29,452 nt of DNA from Chara braunii (GCA_003427395.1 BFEA01000442.1:463985-493436); one strand, 5' to 3'. Numbered from the stretch's first letter, positions 9,630 through 19,535 are shown. Program-made: numbers and translations. Notes: generated from the letters alone by a model not told the origin.

Positions 9630-10400
9630 TTCGGCCTAGTGCGCCGATTATACCTCTCACGACTTCCTACGACTGGATAGGACCTCGCAAGGCACATCTT
9701 ACCTCCACCGACAGGAGCTGTCACCATCCTTAGATGTGTGTATCCCGGTCAAGCCAATGGTCCACATGTGAGCGCCTTTACATGCAGTCGTAGAGGTAGA
9801 TCAACCAAGGGTGTTTCTCGCTCGCTGTAGCATTGGGGGTACGTGCGGTTAGCACCCGAACCGAACTCGTGTACGAATAGATGCGTGAGGGGCTGATCTC
9901 CCAAGCATGACCCTCCATCAGTCGACCATGACGATCAGTCTAACCACGTGATACTCTTTCTCAATAATCTTGTTTGTCAGTACAACTCGCGGCTCTTTTT
10001 TCATTCATCCCATAACTATTTTGATACTTGACAGTTAAGTGTTGCTGACAAAGCCTAGCATAATAACGCGACGACGTTGGCGTCGCCATAACAAGTAGTC
10101 GTGTATAAAAACATCAGCGTTTAGTATAATGGCGTACTAAGTGATGCCCATGACCACGCGACCGTCAATGGTTTGGAGGGTCGCATTCGACATTGAAGTG
10201 TTAGCTGACATGTGCGTTGAGAGGTTAGTCCCTTAGTGTCGAATAATCGCGGATGCGATTACGCACCCTAACCTCTTCTAGACCCTGTTGTAGAGGTTGG
10301 GTAGGCTGACATTTATGGCAAGAGGCTTCGGGGTGTTGGCATCAACCCCTCGATTCTCTTGTCAAGTACATCGACATCCCACCAAACAATTTTGAATAAG
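9630..10400 (+). repeat. Long dispersed repeat, copy 1 (possible LTR)
   Basis: Diverged but collinear with 28640-29400. Shared anchors in order include TACCTCTCA, GATAGGA, CTCGCAAGG / TCGCGCAAGG, TGTCACCATCCTT, GGTGTTTCTCGCTCGCTGTAG / GCGTTTCTCGTACGCTGTAG, a CTGATCTCCCAAGCA / CTGAAGTCCCAAGCA pair, CATAAAAAC-like TATA motifs, ATGGCGTACTA and AGTGTTAGCTG / AGTGTTGGCTG. The TATA-like TATAAAAAC inside a long non-coding repeat suggests an LTR, but I found no terminal TG/CA ends, primer-binding site or retrotransposon protein, so the class is open. Confidence 0.7.
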
Positions 10401-11012
10401 AAATCAGTTGTCGTATGTGGATGCGTGTGTGGATTGCTGCAGGCTCTGGGCCTACTCTCGGCGCCCGCGTGCGCTCGACTGCAATAGTCATGAGCTTAGC
10501 CACATAACTTACGTCGCGAACAACGAACCACGGTCCACATGAATTTGTATAAACGAGGCGTTTGCACATTTGAGGCCGTAAAGATTAGTCGTGTATGGCT
10601 GCGTAATCCACCGTTATGGCCATGTTTTACGAGATGCTCATAAGTGTGCACCCCTTTGTAGGTTCAGGGGTTGCACACGACACATGAGTGTCCAATACGA
10701 GATGTCACTCGAGAAGTTTCCCTTGTGACTCTGAACGACTAAAAGATAAGTCGTTCAACCACAGCGAACAGGATAGCCTCTAGGACGCCCTCACTTTGAG
10801 AGTGGACCTGTCTTTTAAGAGCTCTCTAGGTGGGGAAGTCAAGGGGTTTAACTTTGATAGTCACGGACATAACCATTCAACTATATATTCTTTCTTTCTC
10901 TCTCTTATCCCTTCTCAAGGTTCTATTGAAGCACAACGACATAAAGCTGCAATGTTTTTTAACCACCGCGACCACTTAAATAAAGTATGTAAATATTTGA
11001 GATAAAAGTAAG
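10401..11012. other. Unidentified sequence next to the long repeat
   Basis: No gene or repeat recognised. It might be the remainder of the repeat to its left, but the second copy runs out at the window end and cannot be compared. Confidence 0.3.
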
Positions 11013-11131
11013 TTTGTGTGATATCAAGTGCACTCTCACAGTAATTAGTGTGGCTTGCCCATTAGCATCTTTGTTTGTGTGATATCAAGTGAACTCTCAC
11101 AGGCATTAGTGTGGCTTGCCCATTAGCATCT
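11013..11131. repeat. 61-bp tandem duplication
   Basis: Two units starting TTTGTGTGATATCAAGTG (11013 and 11074), each about 58 bp plus a 3-bp joint, both ending GCTTGCCCATTAGCATCT. They differ at only about five positions. A TTAA-family element begins exactly at the end of the second unit. Confidence 0.95.
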
Positions 11132-11345
11132 TAAACCACCAGTACCCTGCCCAGACAAAATTTTTCGTCTCCTTGAATTCAGGAAAGCCCTGGACAGGCC
11201 CGGTAGAGGCTTGGTCGAGCTTCGGCACAGCGCGGGTGGTCATTCATTTTGAAAATGGAACGAGCGACCAGAGGAAAAAGAAAAATAAAACAAAAAAACG
11301 AATAAGCAAAAAAAAAAAAAACGATAGACTTTTTCCCCTCAAATA

Positions 11346-11563
11346 GGCGTGACTGGCTGTCAGGCCGGCACAGGCAGCAAGCTTCGAGCCTCGCTCCCCT
11401 TCCACGAACGGTGCCAAATGAGAATGACCGTGCTACTCTTCTCTGTATCTTTCCGTGGTCTGACGGAAGATTCATTCTCATTTTGCACCATTCGTGGAAG
11501 TGGAGTGAGGCTCCAGTTCTTTCAAAGTCTGCCGCCTGTGTCGCTTTGACAGCCAGTCACGCC
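11346..11563. repeat. 218-bp nested foldback with a U6-like loop
   Basis: Arms of about 83-91 bp run inward from GGCGTGACTGGCTGTCA and its exact reverse complement at the other end. They continue through CACAGGC, GCCTC(A/G)CTCC, CCACGAA(C/T)GGTGC and AATGAGAATGA. The loop of about 44 nt contains a segment matching U6 (11429-11454, minus). It looks like a foldback or a miniature element inside the larger one. No target duplication was found at its ends. Confidence 0.88.
11429..11454 (-). pseudogene. U6-like segment in foldback loop
   Basis: On the minus strand it reads GGAAAGATACAGAGAAGAG then TAGCACG, matching U6 nt about 28-53 at 23 of 26 positions, across the ACAGAGA box and into the AGC triad. 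It shares the variant AGAGTAGCA (U6 has AGATTAGCA) with the copy at 11740. Confidence 0.65.
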
Positions 11564-11739
11564 GTTGTTTCTTTTTTTTGCTTTATTTGTTTTTTCCTCT
11601 TCTGTGTACATTCACGAATGTATCAACATGTACAATGCAGTCCCGATACGTGTATCGATAATGACTAATCGAGGACACTACCCTAGTCCAAAAAACAAAG
11701 GTGCAAATACTGAGAATGAATCTTCCACTGCCCCACGGA

Positions 11740-11782
11740 GAGATACACACAAGAGTAGCATGGCCCTGCGCAAGGATGAGAC
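11740..11782 (+). pseudogene. U6-like segment, direct copy
   Basis: Matches the U6 core at about 37 of 42 positions: AGATACACACAAGAGTAGCA, then TGGCCCTGCGCAAGGATGAG. The preceding 30 nt (GAGAATGAATCTTCC and CCACGGA) also occur next to the loop copy, so both derive from one chimeric unit in which the U6 5' stem has been replaced. Confidence 0.8.
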
Positions 11783-12057
11783 CCTCACCCGCGCCGTCAA
11801 CAACTCTCCTGACAGTCTCGGCAGCCAATAGGGAAAAAAACAAGAAGACAAATGGGAAAAACAAAAGAACAATGGGAAAAAATAAGACAAAGGGAAAAGA
11901 AGAAAAAAAAAACAACACCAGCATATAGCTACCGGTTGCTCCCTTGGAGGATCGGTTACCCACTGAATTTGTACATCTCACAAGTTGCATTCCGAGGTTC
12001 GGTAACTTCTAAAGAAAAACGTCCGGGAAGACTGCTTCGGGGGTACTGGTGGTTTAA

Positions 12058-12321
12058 ATAGACATAACAAAATGAGAACTCAAATTCGGACCTTTCACGC
12101 ATTCCTGCATCCAAGCAAATTCCACAACCACATAATAGTCACTAATGGTTAATGACCACCTGAAAATCCAGAATGAAATATTTTGAAGTGGTCTGAAACC
12201 GCTGAAATGGCTTGAAGACACTTCGGGTCATTTCCGAAGTTGCGGGCGGTTTGGAGGACAAATTTTATGGTTTCTTTTTTTTTTTGTCTGTTTTGTTTTG
12301 GTTTAACGTTGTTGTGTGGTA
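12058..12321. other. Non-coding sequence leading into foldbacks
   Basis: No gene. Around 12185-12245 phrases such as GAAGTGGTCTGAAACC and CGGGTCATTTC resemble the arms of the foldbacks that follow, so a third, more decayed unit may start here. Confidence 0.4.
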
Positions 12322-12590
12322 CTTGAAATTACCTGAAGTGGTTGAAGCTTTTGAAAGGGGTTTCAGGTATCCCGATTCAACCATTTGGATGGGGGGACCT
12401 CAAACCCCTTTCAGAAGCTTCAGCCATTTCAGGTCATTTCATGAGTTTTAAGTGGGGACTTGAAATCGCTGCAATAACTTGAACTGGTTGAAGCTTCTGA
12501 AAGGGGTTTCAGGTACCCCCATCCGAATGGTTGGATGAGAATAACTGAAAACCCTTTCAGAAGCTTCATCCACTTAAGGTCATTTCAAGA
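12322..12590. repeat. Two tandem imperfect foldbacks
   Basis: Foldback 1 (12322-12442) and foldback 2 (about 12478-12590) share one arm sequence: GGTTGAAGCTT(C/T)TGAAAGG, then GGTTTCAGGTA, each facing its reverse complement (CCCTTTCAGAAGCTTCA) 20-25 nt away. Arms of about 45-50 bp pair with few mismatches. The loop of one (ATTCAACCATTTGGAT) is close to the reverse complement of the loop of the other (ATCCGAATGGTTGGAT). They could be miniature transposons or small-RNA hairpins. Confidence 0.88.
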
Positions 12591-12599
12591 TTTTGAGGT

Positions 12600-13570
12600 G
12601 GGGATCTGAAGTGGTTGAAGTGACTTGTAAATAACATCTGTTGATATCTATCTCTCTTCTCACACCTCACACACTTCCTCAAACCACTCAAACTTCGATT
12701 ATTTCTTACTTCTCGCTTCTCACTGGGATCATTCAAATTTTTGGGTCATTCATTAAATGAAATTGTTTGAAACCTTAACAATATCACAGCAATCCTTCGA
12801 TGTTTGAGATCTCATCTTGAGTACATGAATAAAAAAAGCCATGTCGCAAACTGAGTTGTTATTACATGATAACAGAAGGTGAATTATTTTTTGGTACATC
12901 AGGCTAAAACTAGTCGAGTCCTTGTGTACCTGAAAATACAGTACAAGGTACTATAGACAAAAAAAATCTAGGCTAAAGACGAATGAAGAGTGTACTTCAT
13001 ATCGTGATTTAATTCCTTCCCTAATTTGTTTTCTCACCTCTCCCACGTCGGTATCAAAAATTGCTAAAAACATTGACAACATCTTTCCTATACAAGATAG
13101 GTTGTCAAAACGTTTAGAGCAAAAATTTGACTAACTCCTCAATTTTATAAAAAAATCGGCAACACTTTTCCTAGAAAGTGAACGACCAATTATTTTACTG
13201 AGCAAAATTCAAAAGCAGAGTGCAACTATGTTTGGGACTTACTTTTACTTCTGACACTTAACTTGATCGTCAGATCTAAAGATAGCTTTCATGATACCTC
13301 TTTGAAGGAAGTATGATGAGCCGACTTTATCTCTAACTCTCAGTAAGGTCATTTTATTTTATCCCAAACTTTCCCTTATCCATACTACTCAACCTATCGC
13401 TCTAACACTCGATGAGCATCTAAACAACTAACTATAAAAAAACGCCCCAATGAATGTCAAAACAACACCCATACAACATCTCTCACAATCCCGCATTCAC
13501 TTTGTCCTTCCACAGAGTTTCAGTTGCGCTCAGCTCACCAACCCTTACCCATCCTTACATATGGCATAAG
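12600..13570. other. AT-rich sequence without recognised features
   Basis: No open reading frame of 60 or more codons and no repeat seen. AT-rich throughout. Confidence 0.5.
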
Positions 13571-13574
13571 ACTA

Positions 13575-14893
13575 GACTACCCGACTTAGGAACATGTACA
13601 GCCTGCCTAGGTAGTTAGAGATAACACAAAACTAAACCATCCAACTTATGAACATGATGTTTAACCTCTATCTGTATAACAATCAGGAAAATGATAGATT
13701 TTGTTTCTTTTCCTTGGCATGCGGTAAGACCACAAACTTAGGGACTTGTCTGATCTTGTCTTCATTATGTTTAATCAACATTTTATACTAAATATCATCT
13801 TGTGTTATTACCAGCTTACGACTGATCTACCCAACTTAGGGACCCAAGTTACTTCCAACTTTATATTATGATTTTATATCTCTCTTATTATTTGTTATAG
13901 TTGACTTAGAACTAGATCACCCAATTTAGGGATTCGTCTACTGTATCGATTGATATGTATATATATATAGTATTATATTATACATTAAGGTTTCTTTTTA
14001 GTTCACGGCTCACAATTAGACCACCCAACTTAAGGACTTGTTTAGCCTCTGCTTGAATCTTCCTTTGAATAAAACACGAAACTGAAGTCATTCCACCTAG
14101 AATGTGCTTACTAGTCATTTTCAATAAATTAAACACCAGCCCTCTCGACGTCGTAAAGTGGGGGGGACCGGTAGACTGATATTAGCAATTCACCTTCGGC
14201 CTACCGGTAGTACAGGGTGGGTCTCACTTCGTTCTTGTTTTTTTTTTTTTTTTTTACACTCTGCAAAAAAAAAAAAAAAACTAAACTTCAGGTACCACCG
14301 CATTTCGTGCCTCACTCCATTGCCCCTGACACGCATGGAAAACGGAAATGATTGCGGTGTATATTTCCATGTTGTGCTGCAAGGTTTACAAAGTGTTTTT
14401 TTTTGTTTTTTTTCCCACAAAAAGAATAAAGGAAAAATAAAAGCAGCGCCTCTTTCTAAAAACAAGCGCCTGAATTGAAAACCACGTGCCGACTTTTTAT
14501 CAACTTTAAAATTCAAATGTCTTTTTTAAGTTTTTTTTTTTTTTTTTTCGTTCGTGGTCGCTGACCCCGCGCCATTCACAGCCCTACCCAGAAAATCGAC
14601 TTTAGGTTGTCGGGGGGAGGGGTGGTTTAATAACAGCAGGAAATATGGACTACCTAACTTAGGGACGCGCTCATTTTCCGTTCAGAAACCATCCCAACAA
14701 AAAACATATGCCATTGGTTGTTTCACCCAACTTAGGAGAATGTCTGACACCCAAAACCAATCAACAAAATATACATATGAAAGAAATGAACATGCAACCA
14801 GACCACCCAACTAAGGAACATGTCCGGCCTTTAAAAAACAGGTAGTAAAACACAACACTGGACCACCCAACTTAGGGATATGTCCGACCTTTG
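13575..14893. repeat. Ten-copy degenerate repeat array with conserved core
   Basis: A core close to GACCACCCAACTTAGGGACA followed by TGTCCGACCT occurs at about 13575, 13635, 13727, 13824, 13914, 14018, 14647, 14722, 14800 and 14860, always on the plus strand. Spacing is 60 to 105 bp, except where a TTAA-family element interrupts at 14129-14630; with that removed the gap falls to about 127 bp. The core is much better conserved than the AT-rich spacers. Spacers after copies 1 and 9 also resemble each other (AGGTAGT, then ACACA), and both steps are exactly 60 bp, which supports a tandem origin. No coding frame runs through it. Confidence 0.88.
14129..14630. mobile_element. TTAA-family element inserted in the repeat array
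   Basis: Left end TTAA then ACACCAGCCCTC; the right end as reverse complement is TTAA then ACCACCCCTCCCC. Imperfect inverted similarity extends about 30 bp to CGAC..C.TAAA. It splits the ten-copy array between copies 6 and 7, which supports insertion. Inside are T18 (14238-14255) and A16 (14265-14280) tracts only 9 nt apart, able to pair, and a T18 run at 14531-14548. No transposase. Confidence 0.55.
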
Positions 14894-14973
14894 GTTGCAT
14901 CGCAAGGCAAAACCAGTTTTTCTCCCTTATTTACAACCCCCATCTCATTCTCTCTGCTTTCAAACAGTTATCT

Positions 14974-15427
14974 AAGTTTTCAACCATACTTCGTTCCTTT
15001 AACTAGAATCCAAATCAAGTCCTAAAATAAGTTAAGTAAAAGATAATCAACTCAATCATACTCGCATGCAGAATAAAGGATAACACTGTTAGGGGAATAC
15101 AAGATCACACACATGAAGATTCTCTGTCTTCATAACCCTGCCTGGGTTCTGGCAGAGCTCCCGCAATCGGTGGGTGAACCCCCCACAGAGCCATTTATTT
15201 AAGCTTTCAACCATACTTCATTCCTTTAACTTGAATCCAAATCAAGTCATAAAATAAGTTAAGTAAAAGATAATAAACTCAATCATACTCGCAGGCAGAA
15301 TAAAGGATAGCATAGTTAGGGGAATACAAGATCACACACATGAAGATTCTTTGTCTTCATAACCCTACCTGGGTTCTGGCAGAGCTCCCGCAATCGGTGG
15401 GTGAACCCCCCACAGAGCCTTGGTGCA
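14974..15427. repeat. 227-bp tandem duplication
   Basis: Two units in direct tandem, the first ending near 15200 and the second running from there to about 15420. Each runs from TTTTCAACCATACTTC (or CTTTCAACCATACTTC) through AAGATCACACACATGAAG to GGGTGAACCCCCCACAGAGC. The unit contains TGGCAGAGC, which resembles a Pol III A box. In the second unit a B-box-like GGGTTGCAATCCC follows about 60 nt later, at the LINE insertion point. Confidence 0.93.
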
Positions 15428-15434
15428 GCCTTGT

Positions 15435-15450
15435 GGGTTGCAATCCCACC
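15435..15450. repeat. Target-site duplication, 3' side of LINE copy B
   Basis: GGGTTGCAATCCCACC abuts the poly(T) of the minus-strand LINE and recurs exactly at 16975-16990. Confidence 0.9.
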
Positions 15451-16974
15451 TTTTTTTTTTTTTTTTTTTTTAGAACAACCCGAGCTGTTACTAGGGGTGC
15501 TGATAAGAGCAGATACCGCTAGCACCCTCAGGGAGGCTCCATCTATTAGTGGGGAGCAGCACTTGCTGGAAACCGGGTCCAACGTCCCATTGATACATCG
15601 TTGCTGAAAAAAACGGCTCTTACATCATGTTGGTATTCAGATCGCTACACAAGGGGACCACAATGACTGCTCCGGGTTCCGAGAAAACCTCTTCGCCTAA
15701 TAAGAGGTGCCACATACTACTGATTCTCCTAGTTCCCACTGTCCCACTTCCTTTTTCCTCTCTGAGTGTGCTCGACGCTTTCCCCTACTGGTCGCCTTTG
15801 CAGTTCATGTAGTTCTGCCGCACCGTCAGGGCCTCCACTCGCTTGTCATTGTCCTTCCTCTGGGGGCCACTAGAGGGTCGGAGGTTGTCATGTTGTTGTG
15901 AGGCCATCGTCGCCCGAGCCTTGTCCTTCTTAATGGTCATACCATGCCTTATCAACTATTGGCAGGGCATTTGGGGGGAAGAGATCAGGGAAGTCATCTG
16001 GGGGGCAAAGGGGTACTGTTGGGTCTAAGTCTGTCCAATTGTTGAAGACTAACTTGTAATCCCTGTGTAGTGTTCCCGTTTTCCCCCTATCCGTTTCTGG
16101 CTCATTTCCCCTGTTCCTTCCCTCCCACTTTACTGACGCTATCCATCCTGCTTGCTTACTCCCCAACCATTTTCTGTTGTAGGCGTCGATTTTCTTTTGA
16201 ATTTCAAGGGTGTCGTTCAAAAGGGTCAATTGCCCTTCTATCTCCTGCCATCTCGCTTGCAATTTTGTTTGCATATGTGATTTGATATGCTCCGTTGCTT
16301 CCGGTCCTTCCACCCTTGCTTTGTCTATAGCCAGTGCATACCTTTTTCACCACAGCGTCCATAAAATAGCTCGTCTGCCCAGTTGGAACATATTGGATCT
16401 GAATTCACTTGACTGGCCTTGGGGCCAATGCCCTGTGAGTATCGCCCTCCAATCCCAGGGTCAGTCTTCTCCTACTGTTTCTTCCATATCCGGTCTTACC
16501 AACGCCACGTGAGGACTGCTCCCGGACACTTCAAGAATATGTGTTCTATGGTTTCTGGTATCTTTCTGCGGGGAAAATTATGCAGACAGCTGGGACACCA
16601 CGGGGATGCTAACCCCTTTTGCTCCAAGCGTGTGTGGTCTATTAGCCAGTTTGGGGTGGGAAGGCATATGTGCACAATCTGCCAATGAAGAGATGTGATC
16701 TTCGCCGATTTCCTCTTTGTCTCCTGGAACTACTTGACTGGCTTCAGCAGATCTGTTGATACGTTAAGGTGCTTTGCCCATCTGTCATTGATACTGTCCA
16801 CCAATTGTTTTTTGGGGCGGAGCATCCGATACGTAGATTTTACCGAGAATTTGTGCAGGAGAAGGGTTTTTTTTGGCCCCTTTAGGGGGGATTTCGAGGG
16901 GGTCCATCTCCAGTTCTGGGGGTCGAAGGGTAACATGACAATTGAGGTTTCCGGTCGGTATGCCAGCCTTTCTT
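15451..16974 (-). mobile_element. LINE copy B: best-preserved 3' part with target duplication
   Basis: Minus-strand, 5'-truncated LINE. In minus order: FDPQNWRWTPSK, HKFSVKSTYRMLRPKKQL, STDLLKPVK, ITSLHWQIVHICLPTPNWLI, then zf-RVT (LEQKGLASPWCPSC, IPETIEHIFLKCPG; about 16660-16520), LGRRAILWTLW, a long open stretch (16313-15930) ending DFPDLFPPNALPIVDKAW and a stop. This last segment has a basic/acidic helical part (QTKLQARWQEIEGQL) and then DYKLVFNNWTDLDPTVPL, shared with copy A. The 3' UTR carries the GGGACGTTGGACCC block (to 15588), the terminal hairpin (imperfect here) and poly(A) (T 15451-15471). Identical 16-bp repeats at 15435 and 16975 flank it exactly. Isolated stops, some in place of Trp (PVK*FQE), and a frame change after the zinc domain make it non-autonomous, but it is the least decayed copy. 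Confidence 0.93.
15488..15588 (-). ncRNA. LINE B tail: conserved block and decayed hairpin
   Basis: In minus order: GGGACGTTGGACCCGG, CAGCAAGTGCTGCTCCCC, then GTGCTAGCGGT with loop TCTGCTCTTATCAG and a second arm ACCCCTAGTAA. Pairing is imperfect, unlike in copies A, C and D and the plus-strand copy at 24222. Confidence 0.65.
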
Positions 16975-16990
16975 GGGTTGCAATCCCACC
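16975..16990. repeat. Target-site duplication, 5' side of LINE copy B
   Basis: Second exact copy of GGGTTGCAATCCCACC. It marks the 5' truncation point of the LINE at about 16974. Confidence 0.9.
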
Positions 16991-18896
16991 TGCTGTCCTT
17001 CTCTCTCAAACCTAAGACTAGACTGAGAGTCGAAAAAATTGAAAAATGTAAGTTCAGTCTCTGAATATACAAGGAGCATTTACGCAGGCTCGCGTAGAGA
17101 GGGCCTTCGAACCTTTAATATTATGAGGGTCCGACAATTGCGGCCAAGCGCTGACCTCAAAGTCAAGAACCTCATATACCGGCGGTAACTACAAACCTTT
17201 CAACCCTCAACAACAGCTTCAGTCTCTGAAAAAGATAGCAACACTTCGGAACGACCAACTACTGCTGCCAAAAACGTCATCGCCGCACGATAGCAGATTG
17301 ATGCAATAGAAAGCGGGTGGCGGCAACACCTCCGTCATGACAACAACAGTGCAACCATGTGCATAAATCCACAATACTTTTGCTGCACACAAAAAAAAAC
17401 TTTTCTGCTCAGAAACACGCAATGCCTCACATTTGAGATAGCAGTTGTAGTCCCAGGTCACATATCTATGACGGTAACTAACGGCGGACCACGGTAGTTC
17501 CAAGCTCTAGCAGCTGCAACAATGCTGATCCTTGCTGTAACAATAGAACAATTGCAGTCCAAGAACACCAGCAAAAGTCACCGAGAGTCCGATGTTGAAA
17601 TCAAAGGCCAACTCCTACCACTAGAGGTTCGCAGCAATCTCCCACCAACGATTTTGATGTATGCTCCTCATCGATGTATATTGGAATGTACATTTCCTGG
17701 ATGTCTTGATTCAGCTATCTTTGTATTTGATGCAAGTATGTAATGTTGCCTTATCTTTGAATTCGTCGCCTGCCATTTCTGCACGTGGATTGTATGAGTG
17801 CTACTTAGAAATTGATGAGCAAAATTGATTGTGATCGGGATTGCGTCGAACGATTGGTCCTTGTTTCCTGATTATGAACTTTCCTAGGCAGTTCTTTGTG
17901 GTGGACCCAGATTTTGCTCCATCCTTCCATTGGACCCCGCAACGACTTGTCGCCTTTCTTGTATCACGGGGTGAGACATCGAGTCTGCGAGAAGGATGCC
18001 CAGGAAGAGGAAGCTAGGATAGTAGGTTGCCCTTATCGATTCCCAACTAAGCCAAACTGCTCAACCTTCCTCTGACCTGGATTTATCGACACAATTTTCC
18101 CTCCATATACCGTACTTCTCCCCTATCACGAACTCATGGTACTTCCCTGGCCCATCATCACCCCTCCATGGCCCCATGTCTTATACTCCAAGGGCCGCAC
18201 TGTGAAAAACTCAACTGGTGGCACGGTTTTGCTAATGCGATTTGCAGCAACGAGGATGACCAGGCCAAACACACTCAACTTAGAGCATCTAAATTGGACT
18301 ATGCGCTTTGCGAATCCCAACAGTGACACATGGAGGCCCAACAAGATCCCGTGTACACGTCTGAAGCGTTTGGCTCTCGGAGACGGAAGCAACGGTGATC
18401 ACAGACAACCGTGTCTTGTTAAGGATCCGCCCCTTTTTCGTGTTTCACGCCCCCAATTCTGATGCAAATGGGTGTAATCGCCCACCTGCCCTCATCACTG
18501 TAGAAAATCTTGATTAGTCAGACGAATTCCCATATAACGCCTGATGGAACTAGGCACATGAGATCCTAGTTCCAACCGGGGACTCCATTCCTCTTCCCTA
18601 AAATCCTTGGCACACCCCTAATCTGCACTTCCAGGCCTACTCCCGCTCCAATGAGGAAGTTGTGCAGGGCATGAGGTTAGACCGTCATAAAGTTCCGTTT
18701 TCTGTAAAGTTTGGGACAGAGGACATATTTTCCAGGAGGTGCAGCTTCCGACCACTCGACTAGAGCCATCTCTTTTGCAGCCCTCATGAGGTTCTCACCC
18801 CGCCTCCTGAATGAAGGGGATTCCACATTATGTTCCCCCCACCCCAACCGAAAAAAAAAAGAGCAGATTGCGACAAAGTAAACAAATTGTCGTAAA
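16991..18896. other. Unidentified sequence
   Basis: Several short frames on both strands (for example 108 codons at 18136-18462 plus, 94 codons at 17503-17219 minus) show no recognisable motifs and overlap one another. No RNA gene or repeat identified. An A run at 18851-18860 precedes the SINE-like copy. Confidence 0.35.
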
Positions 18897-19115
18897 GGAT
18901 GTCAGGTCCGATTCCCAACACGTGCTGCTCCGCATTAAACCACCAGTACTTGGCCCAACTATTGGCCGCGGAAAAAAATAGAGCAGAAACGCTTCTAGTC
19001 GGATGAATTTGGGCGCTCTTGTAATAGCCCGTACGTTTCCTAAAATTGTGGCGTGTTAACGGGCACGACTCTAGGAAGTACTGGTGGTTTAATAAGATTG
19101 GATCCCTCCTACCGG
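18897..19115 (+). mobile_element. SINE-like copy of the LINE tail block, split by a TTAA element
   Basis: GGATGTCAGGTCCGATTCCC then AACACGTGCTGCTCC (18897-18931) is a diverged plus-strand copy of the GGGACGCTGGACCC block. A TTAA element follows at once, and after it AATAAGATTGGATCCCTCC (from 19091) resembles the continuation AATAGATGGAGCCTCCC of the block in other copies. No hairpin or poly(A) was recognised downstream. Confidence 0.55.
18935..19092. mobile_element. TTAA-flanked miniature element, 158 bp
   Basis: TTAA then ACCACCAGTACTT at the left, and the exact reverse complement at the right: a perfect 13-bp terminal inverted repeat with TTAA on both outer sides. No coding capacity. Its termini match those of the 927-bp element at 11131 for the first 11 bases and differ after (TT instead of CC), consistently at both ends. 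It interrupts the SINE-like copy, so it inserted later. Confidence 0.88.
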
Positions 19116-19535
19116 TGGAGCCTTCGTTAGGCTTGGGCTCTCACCTGTTCCTGATGAAGGACCACCACCAAGGGAGCAGGAACACCCATCGGACTCATTT
19201 TAGCCCCGGTATGGCAGCGAATTCAGAAGAATCAGAAGAAAAGAGGGAGACAGGGGGACCTGAAGGGGATGAGTGCAAAATAGAGGGCCCCATGGGCAAA
19301 GAGAGGAATGGAGCAGGTGGCCCCAAGAAAGCAGACAGTATGCGAGAGGGGATGGGTTGTTCCAACCATGGCAGCATGCCCCCCAACTACGAAAAGATAA
19401 GTATGTAAGACACAAATGAAAGGATTCAGAATAGCGAGGGCAGAGGGCTTAAGGAGGGCTTAAGGACTGAAAAGAAAAATGTGAAGTTCGAGAATTTGAG
19501 GAATGAGATTTAAAAGGTAAAGTAGAAACTCAGTG
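19116..19535. other. Unidentified sequence with a hydrophilic frame
   Basis: A plus frame (to 19408) encodes a Glu/Lys/Gly-rich low-complexity stretch after MAANSEESEEKRETGG. There is no recognised domain and the composition is biased, so it is not called as a gene. Confidence 0.3.

Larger units (their letters stand above)
11131..12057. mobile_element. TTAA-flanked inverted-repeat element, 927 bp, with U6-like pieces
   Basis: Both ends read TTAA followed inward by ACCACCAGTACCC (the right end as its reverse complement), a perfect 13-bp terminal inverted repeat. TTAA lies on both sides as the likely target duplication (a T-TA-A reading with TA duplication is also possible). The interior has no transposase frame. 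It holds a 218-bp nested foldback and two U6-like segments, plus A- and T-rich tracts. It is the largest member of a family also seen at 14129, 18935 and 24602. A TTAA target would recall piggyBac, but the termini do not resemble those I know, so I leave the superfamily open. Confidence 0.8.

Noticed and set aside
14206-14216. Conserved restriction-like palindromes (ACCGGT, GGTACC) as regulatory sites
   Set aside because: Short palindromes at scattered places without consistent context; no support beyond chance except within duplicated sequence.
13575-14893. CRISPR-like array
   Set aside because: Repeats are degenerate, spacers unequal and partly homologous, no cas genes, and the context is a plant nuclear genome.
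16520-17000. Stop codon reassignment or editing, since several Trp codons are replaced by stops in LINE copies
   Set aside because: The copies also carry frameshifts and other stops. TGG to TAG/TGA is expected from deamination of methylated cytosine in silenced transposons.
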